Below are positions 63,296 to 64,000 of a stretch of 64,000 bases of DNA, in pieces; the stretch's first letter is position 1; every line of letters starts with the position of its first letter. Location of the stretch: NCBI GenBank assembly GCA_020161405.1, contig JAIUOD010000001.1, positions 992,001-1,056,000 on the forward strand. Reading direction: 5' to 3'. A program made the translations under genes and the position numbers. The notes under the pieces were generated by a model. It saw nothing but the letters and a program-made list of their open reading frames with translations. It was not told the DNA's origin and did not search any database. This stretch comes from Pseudomonadota bacterium (GTDB lineage: Bacteria > Pseudomonadota > Alphaproteobacteria > Caulobacterales > Aquidulcibacteraceae).

Positions 63296-64000
63296 ATGAC
63301 GCAATTGGTTACTGTTTTTGGCGGCTCTGGCTTTGTTGGTAAATATGTTGTGCGCGCTTTGTGTAAAGCGGGTTATCGCGTTCGCGTTGCGATGCGCCGC
63401 CCACATCTTGGCAATGATTTGCGCGTTATGGGCGTGGTTGGTCAGGTTCAATTGGTTCAAGCCAATGTGAAAAACCCTGAATCTATTGCCCGTGCCCTCG
63501 AAGGCGTTGATGCAGTAATTAATCTGGTTGGTCTTTTGAGTGAAAAAGGAAGCCAAACTTTCAATAATGTAGTTGAAGAAGGCGCAAAAAATGTTGCCGA
63601 GGCGGCAAAGGCTGCAAAAATCAAAAAATTCGTCTTTATGTCGGCAATTCATAATGATGAAAGCGGTTCAAAATATGCGCAAACTAAAACTGCGGCGGAA
63701 AATGCGGTTAAAGCGGCCATTCCATCGGCAACAATTATTCGCCCAAGTGTGATTTTTGGGGTTGAAGATGATTTCTTTAATAAATTTGCCGCAATGTCAC
63801 GCCTTACACCGATTATGCCTTTAATTGGCGGCGGCAAAACCTTGTTCCAACCAGTTTATGCAAACGATGTTGCATTGGCCTTTGTTGCTTCTTTGCAAAA
63901 TCCGAAGGCAGAAGGAAAAACCTATGAACTTGGTGGCCCTGAAACTTATTCGTTTGAGCAAATTATCAAATATATTCAAAAAGAAATTTGCCGCCCACGC
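63296..64000 (+). CDS. NAD(P)-binding NDUFA9-like reductase, C-terminus cut by window edge
   Basis: An atypical short-chain dehydrogenase/epimerase. The Rossmann motif VTVFGGSGFVGKYVV, then VQANVKNPESIARALEGVDAVINLVG, KTAAENAV and PSVIFGVEDDFFNKFA fit the complex I NDUFA9 subunit family. GGAAGA precedes the ATG at 63296. The last codons are lost at the window end. It may be involved in complex I or quinone metabolism. Confidence 0.88.
   Translation, partial: MTQLVTVFGGSGFVGKYVVRALCKAGYRVRVAMRRPHLGNDLRVMGVVGQVQLVQANVKNPESIARALEGVDAVINLVGLLSEKGSQTFNNVVEEGAKNVAEAAKAAKIKKFVFMSAIHNDESGSKYAQTKTAAENAVKAAIPSATIIRPSVIFGVEDDFFNKFAAMSRLTPIMPLIGGGKTLFQPVYANDVALAFVASLQNPKAEGKTYELGGPETYSFEQIIKYIQKEICRPR

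Overview
The window is AT-rich chromosomal DNA from an alphaproteobacterium. The evidence is the gene content and order: infA-maf-RNase E/G-yacG-tRNA-Phe, ffh-rpsP-rimM, fabA-fabB, an aa3-oxidase subunit IV of the alphaproteobacterial type, ThiC under a TPP riboswitch, a ROSE-type RNA thermometer ahead of hsp20, and a receiver/Hpt pair resembling those of Caulobacterales and Hyphomonadaceae. The exact family is inference. The cell appears aerobic and probably motile, with one chemoreceptor in the window.

Left chromosomal part (1-29.9 kb). It opens with an ammonium transporter cut by the window edge, followed by a leftward group xerC, DUF484, nadD and proA. Next come a cytochrome oxidase subunit, an ExoD-like membrane protein, an exported thioredoxin-fold protein, thpR-astB, a GntR-regulated ABC exporter, a lipoprotein peroxiredoxin and nudC. 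After a CPBP protein and an O-methyltransferase come a phosphotransfer/receiver pair, an exported hypothetical protein and an exported methyltransferase with a long Lys/Thr/Ser-rich tail. Then follow hsp20, a Cache chemoreceptor, an alpha/beta hydrolase, the divergent epmA/efp pair, thiC, fabB-fabA, an SH3-domain protein and a 2-hydroxyacid dehydrogenase.

Genomic island (about 30.22-54.37 kb). A P4-type integrase lies just inside the 3' end of tRNA-Phe. A degenerate copy of the tRNA 3' end lies 24.1 kb away at 30222-30235, and both ends carry clusters of ATACCCC motifs that look like integrase arm sites. The cargo is defence-like. It includes a Fic protein with its own winged-helix domain and an array of palindromic sites over its start, and a three-gene ABC-three-component (ABC-3C) type system. 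It also carries a serine resolvase, three unrecognised genes, a four-gene cassette with a NucS-like nuclease and a 5'-nucleotidase, and a complete type I restriction-modification operon with a YgjP-like metallopeptidase. Next to the integrase is a mobile-element core: an HUH-like protein, two AlpA/HTH excisionase-like proteins and two Toprim-like proteins.

Right chromosomal part (54.4-64 kb). tRNA-Phe, yacG, RNase E/G, maf and infA lead into fpr, a DHCW cupin and rlmN on the plus strand. A leftward translation cluster follows: ffh, rpsP, rimM and two small genes. The window ends with an NTF2-like exported protein and an NDUFA9-like reductase cut by the edge.

The most unusual non-coding signal is a dispersed repeat present three times. 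Its terminal hairpin keeps a conserved loop (GCGTGG or GCGCAG) and a conserved AGCGGA lead-in while the two stem arms differ completely between copies yet stay perfectly complementary. The best candidates for an undescribed system are the four-gene cassette at 38963-42347 and the ABC-3C operon at 31819-35193.
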